Positions 1 to 4,196 of a DNA stretch of 5,730 nucleotides are shown here, in pieces. The translations under genes and the position numbers were made by a program. The notes beneath the pieces were generated by a model. The model saw nothing but the letters and a program-made list of their open reading frames with translations, had not been told where the DNA came from and ran no database searches. The stretch's first letter is position 1. Every line of letters starts with the position of its first letter. This DNA is from an uncultured Bacilli bacterium (GTDB taxonomy: Bacteria; Bacillota_I; Bacilli_A; RF39; UBA660), in the NCBI GenBank assembly GCA_947587115.1, contig CANPXY010000072.1, positions 1 through 5,730 of the forward strand, read 5' to 3'.

Positions 1-2
1 GA

Positions 3-12
3 GGGGGGGGGG
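3..12. repeat. Run of ten G residues at the window edge, inside the methyltransferase frame
   Basis: Ten consecutive G occur at the very start of the window, in an otherwise strongly AT-rich sequence. They are read as Gly-Gly-Gly and the first base of a Glu codon, just before the well-conserved part of the methyltransferase. It may be a contig-end or sequencing artefact, or a real slippage-prone tract. I cannot tell which from one edge. Confidence 0.6.
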
Positions 13-740
13 AATCCAAGTATCCTATTAAAGAAGAACTTAAATTACTTGATGGTGATGGTGATTTTCTTTCTAAAGAAGTTTTCGATTTAATAAAAGA
101 ACATGATTATGTGGTGACTAATCCTCCTTTTTCAAAAACATTACGTTTTTATAATCGGATGATGAAAGAAAATGTTAAGTTTTTGATTTTAGAAGGAAAT
201 ATGTTTATCACAGCGAAAGACGTGATATATGATTGGGCTATCGGAAAAACCTTTATTGATAGTAAAAATTTAAATGAAAAATTTAATAGACAGAAAATCA
301 CATTCACTATGGGAAACTTAAATGAGCAAAATGCTTCCAAAATGATTCAAAGCGTGGTATGGTTTAACAATTTTCGAGAAATCGACTACCCTTCAATTAA
401 GTTAACGAAGTCAATAAAAGAAATCGAATACCAAAAAGTGGAAAATATTTGGTTAGACGATGTCATAAGAGTTAAAAGAGTCAAAGACATTCCTTATGAC
501 TATGATGGTGTGATGTCAGTATCATGTGACCTTTTAAACTATTTTCCAAAAAACCAATTTGAATTTTTGGGAAGTCAAAAATGCATGAAAGTTTCTGATA
601 ATTGCTACAAGAAAATTTCTATTAGAAAATTTATTTGCGATGGAAAATATATCTTTTTTAGCCCCCTTGTGAGACTCAAAAACTATGTTAGGGAAAATAC
701 TAATGAAATTTCTCTTGACAAAGAAAAACAAGAAGAGTAA
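3..740 (+). CDS. EcoRI-type adenine-specific DNA methyltransferase, 3' part (5' end outside window)
   Basis: Predicted to transfer a methyl group from S-adenosylmethionine to the N6 of adenine in a short DNA target. The frame is open from the window edge, giving 245 visible residues. Residues 36-43 read YVVTNPPF, the catalytic NPPF motif IV of N6-adenine methylases, preceded by LDGDGDFLSKE, which resembles the GDGDFRSEE stretch before NPPFS in M.EcoRI-type enzymes. Further family-like segments follow: KFLILEGN (about 57-64), VVWFNNF (about 119-125) and IPYDYDGVMSV (about 164-174). From the usual family length of about 330-350 residues, roughly 100 N-terminal residues with the SAM-binding motif are missing. 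The GTG at 111 is an internal Val codon, not the start. No restriction gene is visible, so in a phage this would probably be an orphan enzyme protecting phage DNA or marking it. Its last codons overlap the promoter of the downstream tRNA. Confidence 0.86.
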   Translation, partial: GGGESKYPIKEELKLLDGDGDFLSKEVFDLIKEHDYVVTNPPFSKTLRFYNRMMKENVKFLILEGNMFITAKDVIYDWAIGKTFIDSKNLNEKFNRQKITFTMGNLNEQNASKMIQSVVWFNNFREIDYPSIKLTKSIKEIEYQKVENIWLDDVIRVKRVKDIPYDYDGVMSVSCDLLNYFPKNQFEFLGSQKCMKVSDNCYKKISIRKFICDGKYIFFSPLVRLKNYVRENTNEISLDKEKQEE

Positions 741-743
741 AAT
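706..743 (+). repeat. 38-bp direct repeat, copy 1 (promoter-bearing)
   Basis: This 38-bp stretch recurs at 881-918 with one mismatch (G at 732 versus T at 907). The first 26 bases are identical. This copy encodes the last residues of the methyltransferase and its TAA stop, and holds a complete sigma70-type promoter. With copy 2 it brackets the tRNA-Tyr, giving a 175-bp unit. Confidence 0.93.
715..743 (+). promoter_or_regulatory. Sigma70-type promoter for tRNA-Tyr
   Basis: A perfect -35 TTGACA (715-720), a 17-bp spacer and a -10 TAAAAT (738-743). Transcription should start near 750, leaving a leader of about 38 bases before the tRNA. The methyltransferase stop codon TAA (738-740) forms the first half of the -10 box. 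No terminator lies between the tRNA and the next promoter, so transcripts from here probably run on into the long RNA and are processed. Confidence 0.82.
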
Positions 744-787
744 TCTTTTTATCGAATGGTTCTTTAACAACGTGAAAAAGTTTTAAT

Positions 788-873
788 GCTAGGTTTTCTG
801 AGTGGCTAAAAGAGGCGGTCTGTAAAACCGTTGGGTTATCCCTTCCGTGGTTCGAATCCACGACCTAGCACCA
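788..873 (+). tRNA. tRNA-Tyr (anticodon GTA), CCA encoded
   Basis: This is a complete class II cloverleaf. Acceptor GCTAGGT (788-794) pairs with ACCTAGC (863-869), followed by discriminator A870 and encoded CCA (871-873). The D stem is TCT/AGA (797-799/811-813). The anticodon stem is GCGGT/ACCGT (815-819/827-831) with loop CTGTAAA, so the anticodon is GTA (822-824). The long variable arm has a GGG/CCC stem (833-835/840-842), as expected for bacterial tRNA-Tyr. The T arm is CGTGG-TTCGAAT-CCACG (846-862). It decodes TAT and TAC. It lies between two copies of a promoter repeat, in a phage-like setting. Confidence 0.96.
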
Positions 874-880
874 TTATTAA

Positions 881-918
881 AAATTTCTCTTGACAAAGAA
901 AAACAATAAGAGTAAAAT
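881..918 (+). repeat. 38-bp direct repeat, copy 2 (promoter-bearing)
   Basis: Second copy of the repeat at 706-743, starting eight bases after the tRNA CCA end. It still carries a relic of the methyltransferase C-terminal reading frame (ISLDKEKQ then TAA). This suggests it arose by duplicating the end of that gene together with its promoter. Confidence 0.93.
890..918 (+). promoter_or_regulatory. Sigma70-type promoter for the long structured RNA
   Basis: TTGACA (890-895), a 17-bp spacer and TAAAAT (913-918), identical to the tRNA promoter except for one spacer base. The predicted start near 924-926 falls just before the 16-bp helix at 929-985. No long ORF follows for over 700 bases, so the promoter appears to serve a non-coding transcript. 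Confidence 0.82.
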
Positions 919-928
919 AATGAATTGT

Positions 929-985
929 AAATGCGAGTGATAAAAATTAAGATCGTTAAAAATTCCATGTTTATCGTTCGCATTT
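929..985 (+). other. 5' helix of the candidate RNA
   Basis: AAATGCGAGTGATAAA (929-944) pairs with 970-985 along 16 uninterrupted pairs, including a tandem G-U/U-G step at 937-938. The loop is 25 bases. The helix starts only about four bases after the expected transcription start, as for a 5' end-protecting stem. Confidence 0.72.
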
Positions 986-989
986 TATA

Positions 990-1069
990 ACGGTTAGGTT
1001 CAGCAATTATTATTACTAATAATAATAACAGTTTTTAACTGTTTATATGAGTTTATTCTCCCAAACCGT
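990..1069 (+). other. Branched RNA domain with two inner hairpins
   Basis: ACGGTTaGG (990-998) pairs with CCaAACCGT (1061-1069), with an opposed A-A at 996/1063. This long-range helix encloses two alternative or adjacent hairpins: ATT repeats at 1007-1014 with 1018-1025, and AACAGTT/AACTGTT at 1027-1033/1037-1043. A long-range helix enclosing smaller stems is more telling than isolated AT-rich hairpins. Confidence 0.55.
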
Positions 1070-1404
1070 GTTTTTCTTTTTCTCAAAAGAAAAAGAATAG
1101 TAAAAGTAAAGGTGATGAGTCTTTTTAATAAAAGTAAAAAAGACTCTAGTCTATCAGGGGGTTAAAGTTTACACCCTAGAAAATAAGGATTTTCTCTAAA
1201 AAAGGAAATCAAACTTTTCTAAAACAATTTTAAAATTTTTATAACAAAAAGTGAAATTTTAAAAATCAATGAAAACTTAGGAATCAACTCTCAAATTCGA
1301 GAGCGGTTCTTAAAATTCTTTTGAGAAAAAACCTTAAAGTGCTTTCTTTAAGGAGAGCATTTTAGAGTTTTTTCGAGTAGTCTAAAGACGAAAGAGAAAA
1401 TTAA

Positions 1405-1514
1405 AAAATGACCAAGTAAACGGAATCAAGGTGACAAAAGCGAGATACGGGGAAAATGTCAATCATTTTTCACTGAACAAGTCGGCTACCTAATCGGATT
1501 CGAATGGTCATTTT
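1405..1514 (+). other. 3' domain of the candidate RNA
   Basis: Ten perfect pairs close this 110-base domain (AAAATGACCA 1405-1414 with TGGTCATTTT 1505-1514). Inside, in register, are GAATC/GATTC (1423-1427/1497-1501), GGT/ACC (1430-1432/1488-1490) and GAC/GTC (1433-1435/1481-1483). AAAATG/CATTTT (1453-1458/1464-1469) forms an apical hairpin. This is the least AT-rich and most ordered part of the region. Confidence 0.62.
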
Positions 1515-1616
1515 CCCAAAAATCTTAATTTTTGGTTTAACTAGAGGGAGAAATTTCCGTTTCCAATGCTCCAATTTTTCGACTTGTGAGGGGTAAGAGG
1601 GAAAATACTCTTTCGG

Positions 1617-1651
1617 AAAATAGAGACTCTTAAACGGGTCTCTATTTTTTT
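1617..1651 (+). terminator. Intrinsic terminator of the long RNA
   Basis: AAAATAGAGAC (1617-1627) pairs perfectly with GTCTCTATTTT (1638-1648) around a 10-base loop, and the 3' arm runs into a T tract (1645-1651). It marks the 3' end of the rightward transcript. Confidence 0.85.
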
Positions 1652-1670
1652 ATCTAAAATTTCTAAATAC

Positions 1671-1766
1671 ATGATTATGCAAAAAATTCTACGATTTCTC
1701 TCCAGCCTTACTTTGGCTTGCGTTCTTTTGGTTATTTTTTCAATTTTCGCAGTATATGTCAAATAA
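1671..1766 (+). CDS. Putative 31-residue single-pass membrane peptide
   Basis: The reading frame encodes MIMQKILRFLSSLTLACVLL followed by VIFSIFAVYVK. It has a short N-terminal segment with Lys and Arg, about 20 hydrophobic residues and a terminal Lys, the shape of a single transmembrane helix with the N-terminus inside. Its stop touches the terminator at 1767-1790, which suits a real gene end. Against it: there is no Shine-Dalgarno (though the neighbours also lack one), no clear own promoter, and a strong terminator just upstream. ATG at 1677 is an alternative start. Possible roles are a holin-like, type I toxin-like or small accessory membrane peptide, but no family is recognised. The Cys at residue 17 follows T-L-A, which does not fit a standard lipobox well. 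Confidence 0.35.
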   Translation: MIMQKILRFLSSLTLACVLLVIFSIFAVYVK

Positions 1767-1790
1767 AAAAGCCCCTTTTACGGGGCTTTT
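1767..1790 (-). terminator. Terminator of the virion gene block (probably bidirectional)
   Basis: AAAAGCCCC (1767-1775) pairs with GGGGCTTTT (1782-1790), nine perfect pairs with a six-base loop. It begins 17 bases past the stop codon of the leftward gene and is followed on the minus strand by a run of T (complement of 1765-1770). It could also stop rightward transcripts. Confidence 0.87.
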
Positions 1791-1806
1791 CTTTTAAGAA
1801 TTTATT

Positions 1807-2583
1807 TTAAGCGACTTTTACACCTTTCTCGGTGATTTTGATACCTTTAGACGTCATGGAGGGATAAGTGTTTGAGACACCTCCAAAATCAACGATATAG
1901 ATGGTTTCGCTACCGACTTCGGTGTCTCCTTTCATCCAACGCAATTTAACACTCGCTTTATAGAGGTCTTCGGTGTGATCAAAGTAGAAGGCAACCCCTT
2001 TTGCCCCTTTTCCATCAACATTGTTTTCCAAAGCGGTTTTATTTCCTAATTCCTTATTACCAAAGGCGTATTTCATGCCGTCAACGGTTTTGTCGGCGGG
2101 AATGACGGCAAATCCAATCCAATGTCCTTTTTTACCATTAGATGAATCCGCATTAGTATGCTCTTCTAAGTCTTTGGCAAATAAAACCACATTGACTACG
2201 TTCGGGACAGCTTGGGATGCTATTAGGTAGAAGCTCTTGACTAAAGAGTCCTTCTTAGGGTTGTCTGATCCGTGATCGGCAATGACGGCAGGAATGATTT
2301 CGTCAAGTACTGGATGCAATTTTTGTAATTCCGAAATATCCGTGGTTGCTTTCGAAAGTGTATCATTGATCGTGGAAATAGAAGAGGTATTTTGCCCAAC
2401 CGAAGTTGTTAAAGCCGAAATAGATTGCTTATCGGATGCAACATCTTGTTTAATGGTTTCTATTGCAGAGGCTTGGGAAGTGATTTCCGCAGTGGTGTTT
2501 TCCAGCGACTCACTGATGGCGTTGGCATCCTCAGGGGTAAAGAAATCGCCTTCAATCCAGGTTTTTTTCACGTATTGATTCAT
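1807..2583 (-). CDS. Virion-like fibre/decoration protein, paralog 1 (with coiled-coil insert)
   Basis: Probably a structural protein on the phage surface or tail. The N-terminus (YVKKTWIEGDFFTPEDANAI) resembles the Y-T-x-K-T-W-x-x-G-D start common in phage fibre and baseplate proteins. Residues about 26-90 are rich in Ser, Thr, Ile and Gln with heptad-like spacing and suggest a coiled-coil stalk, which the two paralogs lack. The C-terminal part (about 115-258) shares with them H-x-N-A followed by GHWIGFAVIP (153-162) and a late beta-strand pair around LRWMKGD (214-220). At 258 residues it is the longest and most divergent of the three. There is no Shine-Dalgarno; the leader before ATG is A-rich. 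It is last in the leftward block, 98 bases after paralog 2. A receptor-binding, head-fibre or decoration role is inference. Confidence 0.78.
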   Translation of the reverse strand: MNQYVKKTWIEGDFFTPEDANAISESLENTTAEITSQASAIETIKQDVASDKQSISALTTSVGQNTSSISTINDTLSKATTDISELQKLHPVLDEIIPAVIADHGSDNPKKDSLVKSFYLIASQAVPNVVNVVLFAKDLEEHTNADSSNGKKGHWIGFAVIPADKTVDGMKYAFGNKELGNKTALENNVDGKGAKGVAFYFDHTEDLYKASVKLRWMKGDTEVGSETIYIVDFGGVSNTYPSMTSKGIKITEKGVKVA

Positions 2584-2622
2584 GTTCTTTTTATTTCACT
2601 TGCAAGTTTTTTATTAAACCAT

Positions 2623-2634
2623 TAGTTAGAAAAA
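2623..2634 (-). promoter_or_regulatory. Shared upstream element TTTTTCTAACTA before paralog 1
   Basis: On the minus strand TTTTTCTAACTA ends 39 bases before the ATG at 2583. Near-identical elements stand before the other two paralogs. It may be a phage late promoter or a transcript processing or translation element. There is no clear -35 box. Confidence 0.35.
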
Positions 2635-2661
2635 GCACCTTTTTCGAGTAAAAAAAAACTC
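2629..2661 (-). terminator. Weak hairpin and T-rich tract between paralogs 2 and 1
   Basis: On the minus strand GAGT/ACTC (complement of 2658-2661/2646-2649) is followed by GAAAAAG-gtg-CTTTTTC (complement of 2629-2645). Long T runs lie within and before it. The stems are short and AT-rich, so termination would be partial at best. Confidence 0.3.
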
Positions 2662-2681
2662 AAAAAAAAAAAACCTAGAAA

Positions 2682-3341
2682 TTAAGATTGAATTTCATTA
2701 GTACTAACGGAATTGCTAGTATCTTTTTCCACTCCTTCAACACTTAATTCCAAAAATAGTATTGGAGAAACGGGAGTGTCGTTATCCCCTAGCCATTGAT
2801 ATTGAAGTTTAAGATTTTCTCTTCGATTATTTCCGTCACTTGGATAGGCATCTACCCAACAAAGGAGTCCGTCTTTATTATTCCAAATTTGTTTATCAAG
2901 TTCGATTTTGGCGTATTTTTCGCCACTATTTTCTGAATCTTGCTCTTTAACCACCAAAGGAGTATTGAAATCCTGGTTAAAGTGGATTTTTTTCACATTT
3001 TTATACTCATCGTTGGGAATCAGACCAAAACCGATCCAATAGCCTTGCGTTTGATTAGCGTTATTATGTTTTTTAACTTTTCCGTGCATTGTTATGTCGA
3101 TTTTATCTGCTTTGGATTGCACGGCTACCAACCCTTTATTGGTGACGTTTCCCTCCAAGTGGTTGGCACAAACGACTGTGTCGGATTTTCCGAAAAGTTT
3201 TTTAAAGGAATCGACAAAAGAATTAGTTTCTGTGGATAGCTTTTCCGTATCGCCAACTGCCAAGCTCATGTCGGTTACTTCTTTGGCTTTAATATAGTCG
3301 CCAGCATCCCAGGTTTTAGGGGTATAATTTAATTCAGTCAT
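2682..3341 (-). CDS. Virion-like fibre/decoration protein, paralog 2
   Basis: A 219-residue relative of the proteins on either side of it. It opens with MTELNYTPKTWDAGDYIKAK, almost the same as paralog 3. Residues 20-50 look helical and may form a short oligomerisation segment, followed by VVCA (56-59, shared with paralog 3). Then come GKVKKHNNA (87-95), GYWIGFGLIP (100-109), KKIHFN (117-122), WVDAY (162-166), LQYQWLGDN (179-187) and SPILFLELS (192-200), all matched in order in paralog 3. The C-terminal tail after residue 205 is Ser/Asn-rich and unmatched. No catalytic motif, signal peptide or membrane segment is seen. A beta-sandwich head domain is likely from the alternating strands, but this is inference. 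A ten-base palindrome, AGAACGTTCT (3347-3356), sits five bases before the start codon, and no Shine-Dalgarno is present. Confidence 0.8.
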   Translation of the reverse strand: MTELNYTPKTWDAGDYIKAKEVTDMSLAVGDTEKLSTETNSFVDSFKKLFGKSDTVVCANHLEGNVTNKGLVAVQSKADKIDITMHGKVKKHNNANQTQGYWIGFGLIPNDEYKNVKKIHFNQDFNTPLVVKEQDSENSGEKYAKIELDKQIWNNKDGLLCWVDAYPSDGNNRRENLKLQYQWLGDNDTPVSPILFLELSVEGVEKDTSNSVSTNEIQS

Positions 3342-3345
3342 TTTT
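3322..3345. repeat. 24-bp identity at the start of paralog 2
   Basis: These 24 bases, covering the first codons (MTELNY) and the four bases before the ATG, are identical to 4072-4095 at the start of paralog 3. The flanking sequence soon diverges. Confidence 0.9.
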
Positions 3346-3378
3346 AAGAACGTTCTAAAATTTTTACTTTAAAAATGA

Positions 3379-3390
3379 TAGTTAGAAAAA
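3379..3390 (-). promoter_or_regulatory. Shared upstream element TTTTTCTAACTA before paralog 2
   Basis: The same 12 bases as before paralog 1, ending 37 bases before the ATG. Its T-rich half overlaps the T tract of the terminator at 3387-3418, so the truly shared part may be only CTAACTA. Confidence 0.35.
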
Positions 3391-3418
3391 ATCCCCTCGT
3401 TTTTTTAAGGGGATTTTT
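3387..3418 (-). terminator. Intrinsic terminator after paralog 3
   Basis: AAAAATCCCC (3387-3396) pairs with GGGGATTTTT (3409-3418), ten perfect pairs around a 12-base loop. On the minus strand it is followed by TTTTTT. It separates paralog 3 from paralog 2 and could work in both directions. Confidence 0.8.
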
Positions 3419-3464
3419 AGTTCAATTCAGTTTTTTTAAGAAAAATTAAGAACTTGAACCGTTA

Positions 3465-4091
3465 TCATTTTTTTTGCACGTTGGAAAGATCGACACAAAG
3501 GTAAAGAACTGGAGAAAGAGGTTTCTTATTGTCATCCAACCATTGATATTGAACGTATACTGTTCCTAGATTATTTTCATCATTACTTCCTGAATAAGCG
3601 TCAAACCACCAAAATTGCCCGCTTTCCGATCCGCTTACGTTTTTATCTACTTCACCACATACATAGTGACTTTGACCATTAGATGATTCGCCTGGAGTGG
3701 GCAAGGGTACATTTTTATCATAATTGAAGTGAATATTCTTTACTTTATCACTACCGTAGCATTTATCAGGCACTACACCGATTCCGATCCAGTGACCATC
3801 TTGGCTTGCTCCGTTTTGATGTTTTTTAACTTTTCCGGAAATAATAACTTTGGTTTCGTTAAAGGCGGTTCGGTAAGCTGTGATTGCCTCATCGGTGATA
3901 TTTTCGCCTTGAGGAGCACAGACAATCTTATCCATAGAAGAATAAAGCTGATTAAAGCTATCTGCGACACTTTTCACTTCTTTAGTAAAAGCGATCGTAT
4001 CGGCAACCGCTTTACTCAAGTCGCCAAGTTCACTAGCTTTCAGATAGTCACCAGGATTCCAAGTCTTGGCAGTATAATTTAATTCAGTCAT
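3465..4091 (-). CDS. Virion-like fibre/decoration protein, paralog 3
   Basis: This protein of 208 residues starts MTELNYTAKTWNPGDYLKAS. It aligns with paralog 2 along most of its length: D-T at 31-32, DSF (44-46), IVCA (56-59), GKVKKHQNG (86-94), GHWIGIGVVP (99-108), VKNIHFN (117-123), WFDAY (162-166), VQYQWLDDN (180-188) and SPVLYLCVD (193-201). The gene ends with tandem stops TGA-TAA, which argues against a code where TGA is Trp. No enzyme motif is visible. Being one of three tandem relatives, it is most simply a surface fibre or decoration protein made by duplication; the exact place in the virion is not known. The leader has AAAGGA about 12 bases before the ATG, too far for a good Shine-Dalgarno. 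Confidence 0.8.
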   Translation of the reverse strand: MTELNYTAKTWNPGDYLKASELGDLSKAVADTIAFTKEVKSVADSFNQLYSSMDKIVCAPQGENITDEAITAYRTAFNETKVIISGKVKKHQNGASQDGHWIGIGVVPDKCYGSDKVKNIHFNYDKNVPLPTPGESSNGQSHYVCGEVDKNVSGSESGQFWWFDAYSGSNDENNLGTVYVQYQWLDDNKKPLSPVLYLCVDLSNVQKK

Positions 4092-4095
4092 TTTT
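4072..4095. repeat. 24-bp identity at the start of paralog 3
   Basis: Partner of the identical 24 bases at 3322-3345, covering the start codon region of paralog 3. Confidence 0.9.
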
Positions 4096-4119
4096 GAAAA
4101 TTTTCCTTTAAATTCGAAC

Positions 4120-4131
4120 TTATTAGAAAAA
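4120..4131 (-). promoter_or_regulatory. Shared upstream element TTTTTCTAATAA before paralog 3
   Basis: Differs from the elements before paralogs 1 and 2 in two of twelve bases (CTAATAA versus CTAACTA) and ends 28 bases before the ATG. Here it does not overlap a terminator T tract, which supports the whole 12-base pattern being a real element. Confidence 0.35.
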
Positions 4132-4149
4132 CATTACTTATTAAAAATT

Positions 4150-4174
4150 AAGGAGCTTATGAAAAAAGCCCCTT
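4150..4174 (-). terminator. Strand-specific terminator after the 209-residue gene
   Basis: On the minus strand AAGGGGCTT pairs with AAGCTCCTT through eight standard pairs and one G-U, followed by AATTTTT. On the plus strand the same position would be an A-C mismatch, so the hairpin favours leftward transcripts, in line with the gene direction. Confidence 0.68.
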
Positions 4175-4196
4175 ATTCATTAGTGGTAAATGATTT

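Larger units (their letters stand above)
924..1651 (+). ncRNA. Candidate large structured non-coding RNA (about 730 nt), GOLLD/ROOL-like setting
   Basis: The region lies between a near-consensus promoter and a strong intrinsic terminator and has no credible ORF on either strand. It is packed with helices, read here by eye. They include a 16-bp stem at 929-944/970-985, a branched domain closed by 990-998/1061-1069, and hairpins at 1074-1083/1088-1097, 1117-1126/1137-1146, 1228-1238/1254-1264, 1281-1309, and 1332-1339/1346-1353. A 10-bp closing helix at 1405-1414/1505-1514 and a hairpin at 1516-1535 follow. Known phage RNAs of this size found beside tRNAs are GOLLD and ROOL, which form large oligomeric assemblies. 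I infer a similar RNA from size, neighbours and structure only; I recognise no family-specific sequence. I saw no RNase P RNA or tmRNA signature. Alternatives are an untranslated leader for the 31-codon ORF downstream or a replication/packaging region. AT-rich sequence yields some hairpins by chance, so covariation is needed. Confidence 0.6.

Noticed and set aside
706..918. Two-copy repeat as a CRISPR or integrase attachment pair
   Set aside because: Only two copies exist, each is a working-looking promoter, and neither matches the tRNA 3' end as an attachment site would.
789..983. Minus-strand ORF of 64 codons over the tRNA
   Set aside because: Its C-terminal part is the antisense of the tRNA-Tyr, a common false ORF; the rest lies over the promoter repeat and the 5' helix.
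924..1651. tmRNA, RNase P RNA, SRP RNA or a group I intron
   Set aside because: I found no tRNA-like ends with a tag ORF, none of the conserved RNase P or SRP core motifs, and no recognisable intron core. The GATTCGAAT at 1497-1505 resembles a T loop but has no matching acceptor.
1541..1762. Minus-strand ORF of 73 codons in the convergent region
   Set aside because: It crosses the long-RNA terminator and the T tract of the leftward terminator, has no recognisable protein features and no leader signal.
2021..2625. Plus-strand ORFs opposite paralog 1 (and similar ones opposite the other leftward genes)
   Set aside because: They are shadows of the leftward genes, which have family-like motifs, consistent terminators and complete paralog alignments.
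2651..2672. Poly-A stretches as a slippage-controlled site
   Set aside because: They are intergenic in an AT-rich genome and partly explained as terminator-like T tracts on the minus strand.
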